Shown in pieces: positions 26,068 through 31,122 of a DNA stretch of 64,000 bases (within the stretch, counting starts at the first letter, position 1; each line of letters starts with the position of its first letter). Position numbers and translations under genes: made by a program. This stretch comes from Tepidibacter formicigenes DSM 15518 (GTDB taxonomy: Bacteria > Bacillota > Clostridia > Peptostreptococcales > Peptostreptococcaceae), in NCBI RefSeq assembly GCF_900142235.1, contig NZ_FRAE01000012.1, positions 1-64,000 of the forward strand, written 5' to 3'. The notes beneath the pieces were generated by a model. The model saw only the letters and a list, made by a program, of their open reading frames with translations. It ran no database searches and was not told the DNA's origin.

Positions 26068-26883
26068 TCATTCTTTACGACACATTTTCAAATATATGGA
26101 CCACCCTGTATACTCGTTGTACTCTACACGGAATGCATAGTCTTTGTTGGCAAGTGTCCAACCCTCGTATTTTCTTTCCCAATACTCAATTCCCGGAGGA
26201 TTCTTTGCTATTCTTTCAATTTCTCTGCGACTGTATTTGAAATCGTTGTTTCTACTCCATGGCTTTTCTAGGTTCTGCGATGAACTCCAACGTTTTTTTC
26301 CACTTGGGTTCTTTGTTAGGTATGCACACAATGCGGCAACCCCGTTTTCATCTGGCTGTAATCTGTCCGCATTAACAAATCCTATTCTTTCGCCCTTCTT
26401 TTGACCTTTCTTTCTTCTTTTGCACCATAGGTCCTCAACTGTGTCTCTGTCAAGTCCGCCATTTATGAATATATGGTGATGTATTCTCACTGGCTTCTTT
26501 CCATCTTTCCCGGTGCTGCATTCTGTAACAAGTATGTATTTCAAGGGTGGTAATCCCTCTTTTTCTCTTCTGTACTTTATACGGCGTAAGTAATTCGCAA
26601 CTTCCTTTTCTGCTTCCTCTATTGTTTCTGGTAGGTACTTATCTTTGTATGTAGCTGTAACATGCAAATCCTCTTCACTGAAATTTGTATTTGCAAGCTG
26701 TGTCAAATATCTCCTTGCATTCTTATCGTTCAGATTCCTTTGCTTTGGCTCTGTGACCTTCTGTTTTTTTGCCCTCTTCCCTCTCCTGCTTACATCTTTC
26801 TGATTTTGTGAATATGGAAAAATATCAACTTCCAAATATCTATTGCCGCAATATATTTTTTTTTCTCTCATGAAACTTCTCAC
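26068..26883 (-). CDS. HUH-family rolling-circle replication initiator (Rep)
   Basis: A 271-residue protein with the marks of an HUH endonuclease: HVTATYKDK (motif 1 region), IHHHIF with His at 135-137 (motif 2), and AYLTK with Tyr 188 and Lys 191 as the YxxK nicking motif. A conserved KRWSSSQNLEKPW and a C-terminal YEGWTL.NKDYAFRVEYN follow, as seen in phage/plasmid Rep proteins of the ORF2/G2P type. It nicks and covalently binds one strand to start replication. It starts at GTG 26883, with AGGGAG eight bases upstream; no helicase domain is fused, and no helicase gene is seen in the window. Confidence 0.82.
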   Translation of the reverse strand: MRSFMREKKIYCGNRYLEVDIFPYSQNQKDVSRRGKRAKKQKVTEPKQRNLNDKNARRYLTQLANTNFSEEDLHVTATYKDKYLPETIEEAEKEVANYLRRIKYRREKEGLPPLKYILVTECSTGKDGKKPVRIHHHIFINGGLDRDTVEDLWCKRRKKGQKKGERIGFVNADRLQPDENGVAALCAYLTKNPSGKKRWSSSQNLEKPWSRNNDFKYSRREIERIAKNPPGIEYWERKYEGWTLANKDYAFRVEYNEYTGWSIYLKMCRKE

Positions 26884-27000
26884 GGTTTTCTCTCCCTTCT
26901 CTTTTTGTTATACAACTTTAGATATAAGGAGTATTAAAACCATTCCTACTCACTCTATTCAAATATTAAAATTTATCCCCCAGTAATGAATAACTCCTAT

Positions 27001-27077
27001 TGTACTTGTCAATAATAAATACGAGTAATGTATTTGGTATATTTTTTCTCTTGCTTACATACTCATTTATTAGTACA
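27001..27077. repeat. Imperfect inverted repeat upstream of rep
   Basis: The left arm carries TGTACT (27001), AATAAAT (27014), GAGTA (27023) and TGTA (27029). The right arm at 27056-27077 reads TACATACTCATTTATTAGTACA, the complementary order of the same blocks. The arms would form a long interrupted hairpin. It is a candidate Rep binding/nicking origin or rep leader structure. Confidence 0.5.
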
Positions 27078-27185
27078 ATCTTTTAGATATTATTTTTATA
27101 TATTTTATATCTGGGTAATACTCTTTCGTTGGAATGTTAATACCCATTACAAGCCCGAATTGCGCCCGTGTCAAGCGCTGTTTTC

Positions 27186-27213
27186 TTGACTTTCGCCGCC
27201 ATTCTGCTATAAT
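27186..27213 (+). promoter_or_regulatory. Sigma-A-type promoter of a candidate small RNA
   Basis: TTGACT at 27186-27191, 16-base spacer, TATAAT at 27208-27213. It reads toward the hairpin at 27255-27305 and is opposite to the early operon. Confidence 0.65.
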
Positions 27214-27219
27214 GGATTT

Positions 27220-27310
27220 ATAGTTTCATCGTTGTTTAGACGGCGATAGTTCAAAGAAAAACGTTTTGCATTCATTGTTGGAAGGTGCGTGCAAAGCGTT
27301 TTTCTTTTGT
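27220..27310 (+). ncRNA. Candidate phage small RNA, antisense to the rep leader
   Basis: Transcription from the promoter at 27186-27213 would give an RNA of about 90 bases. It could form a short hairpin (ATCGTT with GGCGAT, about 27229-27248) and then a 16-bp stem: AGAAAAACGTTTTGCA at 27255-27270 with TGCAAAGCGTTTTTCT at 27290-27305, one G-T wobble, loop of 19 bases. The stem ends in a T-rich stretch and could be its terminator. No ribosome site or plausible short reading frame is seen. By position it is a counter-transcript of the rep mRNA leader. Confidence 0.5.
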
Positions 27311-27411
27311 CCTTTCAAAATTGTTCAATTTAATTGTATTTGTAATTATTTTCCATTTTTCTAATATGCGCACCTTTACTCTCTTCCTTTTGTTTGGCAC
27401 AATTGGTTTAG

Positions 27412-27615
27412 TCATGTTTGAATATGCTTTCTTTCTACCTTGTCCGGGTTTACTATTATTACACTGTGCGCATTCTTGTCCATTAATTCTGCTCGGATTT
27501 TGATTTTATTCCCGCTTTTTCGATAAATGATTGCCGAAATACATTTGTACTCTGCTCCATCAAATATAATGCTTTCTTCTGACATCATTGCTTCTTTCAA
27601 TTCCTTGTTAGTCAT
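27412..27615 (-). CDS. Small phage protein, unknown
   Basis: A 67-residue protein starting at ATG 27615, with AGGTGAT upstream. It reads MTNKELKEAMMSEESIIFDG then a beta-rich stretch CISAIIYRKSGNKIKIRAELMDKNAHSVIIVNPDKVE. Comparable small proteins are common among early genes of Firmicute phages. Function unknown. The gap leading to rep begins after its stop. Confidence 0.65.
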   Translation of the reverse strand: MTNKELKEAMMSEESIIFDGAEYKCISAIIYRKSGNKIKIRAELMDKNAHSVIIVNPDKVERKHIQT

Positions 27616-27632
27616 TTTTATCACCTATCTTT

Positions 27633-27764
27633 TTAAAATCTCCTTTTAAAGCCTTTTAAATTTACCAAATCATCATATTTAAACTTGCATTTATTCTTAC
27701 AGTAAATGTTGTCTGTCCAGTAAAACTCGCCATCCGAGCAATACCGATTCTCCTTTAATTCCAT
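27633..27764 (-). CDS. Possible 43-residue Cys-containing phage protein
   Basis: ATG at 27764, stop at 27633. The peptide starts MELKENRYCSDGEFYWTDN and continues with a CKNKC pair. It overlaps the 3' end of the NUMOD4-like gene in another frame and stops 17 bases before the next gene. There is no good ribosome site. Composition and the cysteine spacing look protein-like. Confidence 0.35.
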   Translation of the reverse strand: MELKENRYCSDGEFYWTDNIYCKNKCKFKYDDLVNLKGFKRRF

Positions 27765-28017
27765 TTTTGTGATATAAAACCATGTTCGTCGAAGTTCTTT
27801 TCTCTAAAAATACATCCGCAACGATTTTATGAACTTCATATTCTCTATATGTCCCATTGAAATCCACTTTTACAACCATCCATTTGTTCTTTTTTAAATA
27901 TGACTTGATAGGTTTAACCTTTCCATTTTTAAGCTTTCTTCTAAAATTTCCGTAATTAGAAACTTGGTATTTCTTAGACCCTGGAACATCGAGCCAGTAT
28001 TCGGGTATTTTCCTCAA
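27697..28017 (-). CDS. NUMOD4/HNH-associated protein, C-terminus probably altered
   Basis: A 106-residue protein starting with TTG 28017, just after the preceding gene's stop, with GGGGGTG upstream. PEYWLDVPGSKKYQVSNYGNFRRKL is a NUMOD4-like motif, and YEVHKIVADVFLEKR...VLYHKNGIK resembles the HNH part of homing-endonuclease relatives. After HKNGIK the expected D/N-rich ending is absent and the sequence turns to GESVLLGWRVLL. The other frame there encodes a separate-looking Cys-rich peptide, which suggests a small deletion fused two genes. Confidence 0.65.
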   Translation of the reverse strand: MRKIPEYWLDVPGSKKYQVSNYGNFRRKLKNGKVKPIKSYLKKNKWMVVKVDFNGTYREYEVHKIVADVFLEKRTSTNMVLYHKNGIKGESVLLGWRVLLDRQHLL

Positions 28018-28193
28018 ACTTTCACCCCCTTTGCTTCTCTTGATATAGATATTTTATTTACGGGTGATACCATGCACCCAATATTTAAGGGTTTCATATT
28101 TTTTATAGCTTCGTCTAATTCTTTTTCACTTTTGATTCCATATTTCGCAAGTGCTTTCCACACCTTATTGATGTCTGGTTTACTCAAATTCAT
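28014..28193 (-). CDS. Small phage protein (59 residues)
   Basis: ATG at 28193, with AAAGGGGG just upstream; TGA at 28016-28014. The product MNLSKPDINKVWKALAKYGI... continues with KSEKELDEAIKNMKPLNIG. It is helical and resembles short conserved early proteins of clostridial phages. Its stop overlaps the TTG start of the NUMOD4-like gene, which supports it being translated. Confidence 0.68.
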   Translation of the reverse strand: MNLSKPDINKVWKALAKYGIKSEKELDEAIKNMKPLNIGCMVSPVNKISISREAKGVKV

Positions 28194-28230
28194 TCGCCCC
28201 CTTTAAGATTGGTTATTTGTCTTTGCCACC

Positions 28231-28253
28231 GCGGCAGGCTATATTCCTGCCGC
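28231..28253. repeat. GC-rich palindrome GCGGCAGG/CCTGCCGC
   Basis: A perfect 8-bp stem with a seven-base loop, at the 3' end of the 55-residue gene and covering its stop codon. It stands out in AT-rich surroundings. There is no T run on the minus strand, so it is a poor terminator; mRNA stability or a protein-binding site is possible. Confidence 0.5.
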
Positions 28254-28406
28254 CATTAACATCTTTTTTGAATCACTCACCAATTCAATTCCTTTTACCA
28301 TATAGAATATTTTTTCTTTGTCCTCTTCTGATAACTTGCTTAAAATTTTTACAAATTCTTCTGCGTCAATCTTCTTTTGTTTCAAAATAGACTTGTCTTG
28401 TAACAT
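28239..28406 (-). CDS. Small phage protein (55 residues)
   Basis: ATG at 28406, with AAGGAG upstream; TAG at 28241-28239. The sequence starts MLQDKSILKQKKIDAEEF and continues VKILSKLSEEDKEKIFYMVKG. It is helical and of the kind found among early genes of Firmicute phages. Function unknown. It is spaced seven bases from the preceding Spo0E-like gene. Confidence 0.65.
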   Translation of the reverse strand: MLQDKSILKQKKIDAEEFVKILSKLSEEDKEKIFYMVKGIELVSDSKKMLMAAGI

Positions 28407-28412
28407 ATTTTT

Positions 28413-28559
28413 TCACGCTCCTTTTTGTATTAAATAAAATTCCGTTATACACTGGTCCAATATTTCTGATTGCTCTTGAATTTCTTCTTTAGAACCACCA
28501 TTTTCAATTAATAGATGTAACCTTTTTCTTTCCTGCTCTAACTTTTCTTTTGCAGTCAC
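28413..28559 (-). CDS. Spo0E-like small protein (48 residues)
   Basis: GTG at 28559, with a GAGGGAG stretch upstream; TGA at 28415-28413. The product has LEQERKRLHLLIENGG, then SKEEIQEQSEILDQCITEFY. The helix-loop-helix pattern, and in particular SEILDxxI in place of the family's SQELDxxI, matches Spo0E-like phosphatases of Spo0A~P, which delay sporulation. The key Ser, Leu and Asp are kept. The function in this phage is inferred from that short motif. Confidence 0.6.
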   Translation of the reverse strand: MTAKEKLEQERKRLHLLIENGGSKEEIQEQSEILDQCITEFYLIQKGA

Positions 28560-28579
28560 TCCCTCTCCCTCCTCTGTTT

Positions 28580-28750
28580 TTATCTCCCGACCTCTAATCT
28601 CTTATTTTTGGTTCTTATATTTCCAGATACTCTATTTACTATTTGGAATAAGTCTGGTGTATCTTTTACCACTAGCCAATTCTTAAAATTCAATCCCATC
28701 TCTTTTATTCTTTTCTTTTGCGCTCGAGTTGGGTTTTTGCCATGCTTCAT
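28580..28750 (-). CDS. Small phage protein, DUF6906-like (56 residues)
   Basis: ATG at 28750, with AGGAGG upstream; TAA at 28582-28580. It starts MKHGKNPTRAQKKRIKEMGL and continues FKNWLVVKDTPDLFQIVNRVSG. This KHGK.PTR...I...GLN..NWLV.K pattern is a known small phage protein family of unknown function. It is the first gene of the early operon after the operator at 28778-28804. Confidence 0.75.
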   Translation of the reverse strand: MKHGKNPTRAQKKRIKEMGLNFKNWLVVKDTPDLFQIVNRVSGNIRTKNKRLEVGR

Positions 28751-28777
28751 ACTTTCATACCTCCTATATTTTACTTT

Positions 28778-28804
28778 CCAATTAATGGTGTATAATTTAA
28801 TTGG
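28778..28804. promoter_or_regulatory. Operator-like inverted repeat over a TATAAT box
   Basis: CCAATTAA at 28778-28785 and TTAATTGG at 28797-28804 are exact complements, and TATAAT at 28791-28796 lies between them for the plus-strand gene. It lies between the divergent genes starting at 28750 and 28819. A repressor bound here would block transcription. Confidence 0.55.
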
Positions 28805-28818
28805 AAGGGGGTGTTTTT

Positions 28819-29100
28819 ATGTGGCGTTATAAAAGCCCTATTGGCAATATTTATATCAAGTATTTGCCCGAACACCGTGCATATGGCACTATTTACAATG
28901 GCATTGTATGGGAGACCTGTGACAATCCCCAAGCTTCTGCCGATAATGTTTATTGCCATTGCACCGGTTGTCCGGAATGGGACATGCTTTGTGATATTGA
29001 TAATGTCCCAACAGATTTAAGCGAATGGGAAAATGTTAATCTTCATAGTTTGTATAGTAATTTACTACTTTTAGAGATTTACTATCTTTATCAGATTTAA
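28819..29100 (+). CDS. Small conserved phage protein, unknown
   Basis: A 93-residue protein starting at ATG 28819, with AAGGGGG upstream. It reads MWRYKSPIGNIYIKYLPEH, then DNVYCHCTGCPEWDMLCDI and PTDLSEWE, a pattern seen in short proteins of many Firmicute phages. The last 20 residues come from the region that overlaps the opposite-strand gene at 29036-29290, and may not be conserved. Function unknown. Confidence 0.68.
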   Translation: MWRYKSPIGNIYIKYLPEHRAYGTIYNGIVWETCDNPQASADNVYCHCTGCPEWDMLCDIDNVPTDLSEWENVNLHSLYSNLLLLEIYYLYQI

Positions 29101-29290
29101 TGTTTTCCATTCTTTGAACAATTCCAGTAATGTGATTTAAGATTTTAATGTTTTCATTGATTTCTTTTATTTCATTGTTGGAATTGCTCTCTTTCTCTTT
29201 GGCTATCTCAATCTTACTTTTTAAAATTTCTGTATATCCAATCGCTATTTCTTTAATGTTGTCAGAAATAATTTTTACTTTAGTGTCCAT
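29036..29290 (-). CDS. Small coiled-coil phage protein
   Basis: An 84-residue protein starting at ATG 29290, with AGGAGGTG upstream. Nearly all of it is charged helix (IEIAKEKESNSNNEIKEINENIKILNHI), likely a coiled coil. It converges on the plus-strand gene ending at 29100 with a 65-base overlap. It is the first minus-strand gene left of the divergent promoter region at 29291-29402. Function unknown. Confidence 0.62.
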   Translation of the reverse strand: MDTKVKIISDNIKEIAIGYTEILKSKIEIAKEKESNSNNEIKEINENIKILNHITGIVQRMENIKSDKDSKSLKVVNYYTNYED

Positions 29291-29354
29291 TTCCCTCACC
29301 TCCTCTCAGCTTCTGAATATCTTTATTTCTTCCTTTCCCTTTGCTATACTATAT

Positions 29355-29383
29355 TTATCAATCCTGTCAGATTGAAATATAGA
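29355..29383 (+). promoter_or_regulatory. Putative promoter of the SWIM-domain gene
   Basis: TTATCA at 29355-29360, 17-base spacer, TATAGA at 29378-29383, 20 bases before the start codon. An inverted repeat TCAATC/GATTGA (29358-29375) overlaps the -35 and spacer and may be an operator shared with the divergent gene. Confidence 0.4.
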
Positions 29384-29402
29384 TTAGAAAGGGGGCAATA
29401 CC

Positions 29403-29795
29403 ATGAATTTTGGAAATTGGGACAACTCTATTCATGAATACTGCGAACAAATTAAAAGAATCGCTTTTATGCAGAGAATTAAACCAGAAAATGTTTATGT
29501 GGATTTCGAGCAAAAAACCGCTGAAATTATAGGTTCTCGAGGAACTTACAATACAACTCTTAATAGTTGTACTTGTTATGATTTTGAAACTAGACAATTG
29601 CCGTGCAAGCATATATATCGTCTAGCTTTTGAACTCGGTTTTCTTGATGATTTACCTAAAATCAATAGAAAAGCTTCCAAGGCTTTCAAAGATAATATCC
29701 AAAATGAAATTGAACGTTACAAGGAATATTATCTAAATGGTGCTATTTCTATTGAAAAATTCAATAAGATTGTTAATGCTCTACAAAGTAAGTAA
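29403..29795 (+). CDS. SWIM zinc-finger protein
   Basis: A 130-residue protein with CTCYDFETRQLPCKHIYRLAF, a CxC...CxH SWIM zinc finger at about residues 58-72, predicted to bind DNA or protein. A charged helical C-terminus follows (KAFKDNIQNEIERYKEYYLNG). GGGGG precedes its ATG, and a terminator follows. It is placed at the edge of the lysogeny module, next to the repressor but separated by a terminator. Its role is unknown; regulation of the early-lytic switch is possible. Confidence 0.75.
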   Translation: MNFGNWDNSIHEYCEQIKRIAFMQRIKPENVYVDFEQKTAEIIGSRGTYNTTLNSCTCYDFETRQLPCKHIYRLAFELGFLDDLPKINRKASKAFKDNIQNEIERYKEYYLNGAISIEKFNKIVNALQSK

Positions 29796-29803
29796 TTCTT
29801 TTG

Positions 29804-29835
29804 CCCCGTGCTTTTGTACGGGGTTTTCTTTTTTA
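29804..29835 (+). terminator. Terminator after the SWIM gene
   Basis: CCCCGT at 29804-29809 pairs with ACGGGG at 29818-29823, followed by a T-rich run. Confidence 0.8.
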
Positions 29836-29850
29836 TTACCTCCTTCCAAG

Positions 29851-29934
29851 ACTTAACTTGGTTATAATTTTATATGACTAAGTTAAGTTTGTCAATACTT
29901 TTTTCTTGACCTAGTCATATTTTTTTGATATGCT
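29851..29934 (+). promoter_or_regulatory. Repressor promoter with two nested inverted repeats
   Basis: The promoter is TTGACC at 29906-29911, 17-base spacer, TATGCT at 29929-29934. ACTTAACTT (29851-29859) is the complement of AAGTTAAGT (29880-29888). ATATGACTA (29872-29880) is the complement of TAGTCATAT (29912-29920), whose right arm sits in the spacer. These are likely CI-type operators for autoregulation. Confidence 0.65.
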
Positions 29935-29965
29935 TTACTTGTTAAAATAAGGAGGTGAAGAACAA

Positions 29966-30511
29966 ATGAACGAAGTAAATGCAAGGATAATTAAGATATT
30001 CAATACCTTAAATATTAAACAAGTTGAATTTGCAAATAAAATTGGGGTTTCTCAAGCATATATTTCAAAACTTTTCAAAAAAAATTCAGTTAAAACCCCT
30101 TCTGATAGGATAATAAAACTTATTTGTAGCGAATTTAAGGTAAATGAAGAATGGCTTCGTTTCGGAAAAGGGGAAATGTTTATCGAAAATGATTCAACTA
30201 TTATTTCAAAACTATCAACCGAATATAATCTTGATTCACTTGATAAAAAGATTATAGAAAGTTATTTAAAACTAGGAGAAGAACAGAGAAAAGTGATTAA
30301 AGATTATGTCTATTCTCTCGCTAAAGCCATTAATAGCGATGAAGAAATTGCCGTTACCAAAGAGAATGTGTTAGAAAAAAAGCAGAATATGTCCCAAAAT
30401 GAAGAAGATTCAATCGAAAAAGAATTGAATGCATACCGTCTTGAATTAGAGGCGGAGAAAAAAGGGAGAACATCATTAGTTTTAGGCGAGCGAAAAGAAA
30501 GCTTGGGTTAA
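29966..30511 (+). CDS. CI-like phage repressor (XRE helix-turn-helix)
   Basis: A 181-residue protein. The N-terminal 65 residues are an XRE-type helix-turn-helix (KQVEFANKIGVSQAYISKLFKKN then VNEEWLRFGKGEMF). The C-terminal part is helical (YLKLGEEQRKVIKDYVYSLAK) with a highly charged tail. It lacks a LexA-like Ser/Lys peptidase domain, so RecA-triggered self-cleavage is not expected; the metallopeptidase-like protein at 24052-24960 could in principle process it, which is inference. AGGAGGTG precedes the ATG. Confidence 0.85.
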   Translation: MNEVNARIIKIFNTLNIKQVEFANKIGVSQAYISKLFKKNSVKTPSDRIIKLICSEFKVNEEWLRFGKGEMFIENDSTIISKLSTEYNLDSLDKKIIESYLKLGEEQRKVIKDYVYSLAKAINSDEEIAVTKENVLEKKQNMSQNEEDSIEKELNAYRLELEAEKKGRTSLVLGERKESLG

Positions 30512-30551
30512 AACATTAAACTGCAAAATAAAATGATTAGGAGGTTTCAAG

Positions 30552-31061
30552 ATGGCTGTTAATTATTGTGGAGGTATTCCGGAAATTCCCAAAGCAGGCG
30601 TTGTAGAAATTGTCGCTTTTCCGGATTCAATTAAAATTATTCGCGGATTTTCAAAAAGTATTGTTATACCGTATGATAATATTAAAAATATTTCCATGAA
30701 AACCAATGAACAGATATCCAAGGATGTTACTCTAACGAGAGTTCTTGCGCTTGGAATTTTTGCTTTAGCTGCAAAAAAGAAAACAAAGGTTGTTACAAAT
30801 TATCTCTTGATTGATTATGACGCTAACGGAATTGAATGCACTGCTGTTTTTACTGGTGATAAACTTCCAAAAGTCGTTTCTAAAATTTCTAAAGCGCGCC
30901 AAAAATACTTAAAATCTAATAATAAAATTGATGAAATTTCTACAACTCGCGAAGAATCTGACTATGAATATTCTGATATAGAAAAGTTAGTTATAAAACA
31001 ATATAGAAATAATCCGGAAGTTCATAAAGAAATTCATCGTTTATTAAATATTGAAGTCTAA
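30552..31061 (+). CDS. PH-like domain protein of the lysogeny module
   Basis: A 169-residue protein. The segment EIVAFPDSIKIIRGFSKSIVIPYDNIKNISMKT followed by TNYLLIDYDANGIECTAVFTGDKL fits a small bacterial PH-like beta domain. The C-terminal part is charged and helical. It has a good AGGAGG site, follows the repressor by 40 bases, and ends in a terminator before the integrase. Genes here are often lysogeny or immunity accessories; the function is not known. Confidence 0.65.
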   Translation: MAVNYCGGIPEIPKAGVVEIVAFPDSIKIIRGFSKSIVIPYDNIKNISMKTNEQISKDVTLTRVLALGIFALAAKKKTKVVTNYLLIDYDANGIECTAVFTGDKLPKVVSKISKARQKYLKSNNKIDEISTTREESDYEYSDIEKLVIKQYRNNPEVHKEIHRLLNIEV

Positions 31062-31071
31062 AATTTTCTCA

Positions 31072-31104
31072 AAACCTCGTGCATAAACATGAGGTTATAT
31101 TTTT
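31072..31104 (+). terminator. Terminator before the integrase gene
   Basis: AAACCTC and GAGGTT with CATG-type inner pairing (CCTCGTGCATAAACATGAGG) followed by TATTTTT. The stem uses the bases that would be the ribosome site of an integrase start at 31105. Confidence 0.7.
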
Positions 31105-31122
31105 ATGAAGGGAGTTATGTAC

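Larger units (their letters stand above)
26884..27411. other. 528-bp gap upstream of rep: inverted repeats and a candidate small RNA gene
   Basis: No convincing protein gene lies here. It contains an imperfect inverted repeat at 27001-27077, a second one at about 27112-27147 (GGGTAATA and TAATACCC), a consensus-like plus-strand promoter at 27186-27213, and a strong hairpin at 27255-27305. On the minus strand it would be the leader of the rep transcript. The arrangement resembles rep leader/origin regions of rolling-circle plasmids. Confidence 0.55.

Noticed and set aside
27285-27503. A plus-strand frame of 72 codons in the gap upstream of rep
   Set aside because: It has no ribosome site, overlaps the strong hairpin and an opposite-strand gene, and its product is a Phe/Leu-rich string without a domain pattern.
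28740-28762. An alternative start ATG at 28757 for the DUF6906-like gene
   Set aside because: That frame stops after three codons; the second ATG at 28750 gives the family sequence.
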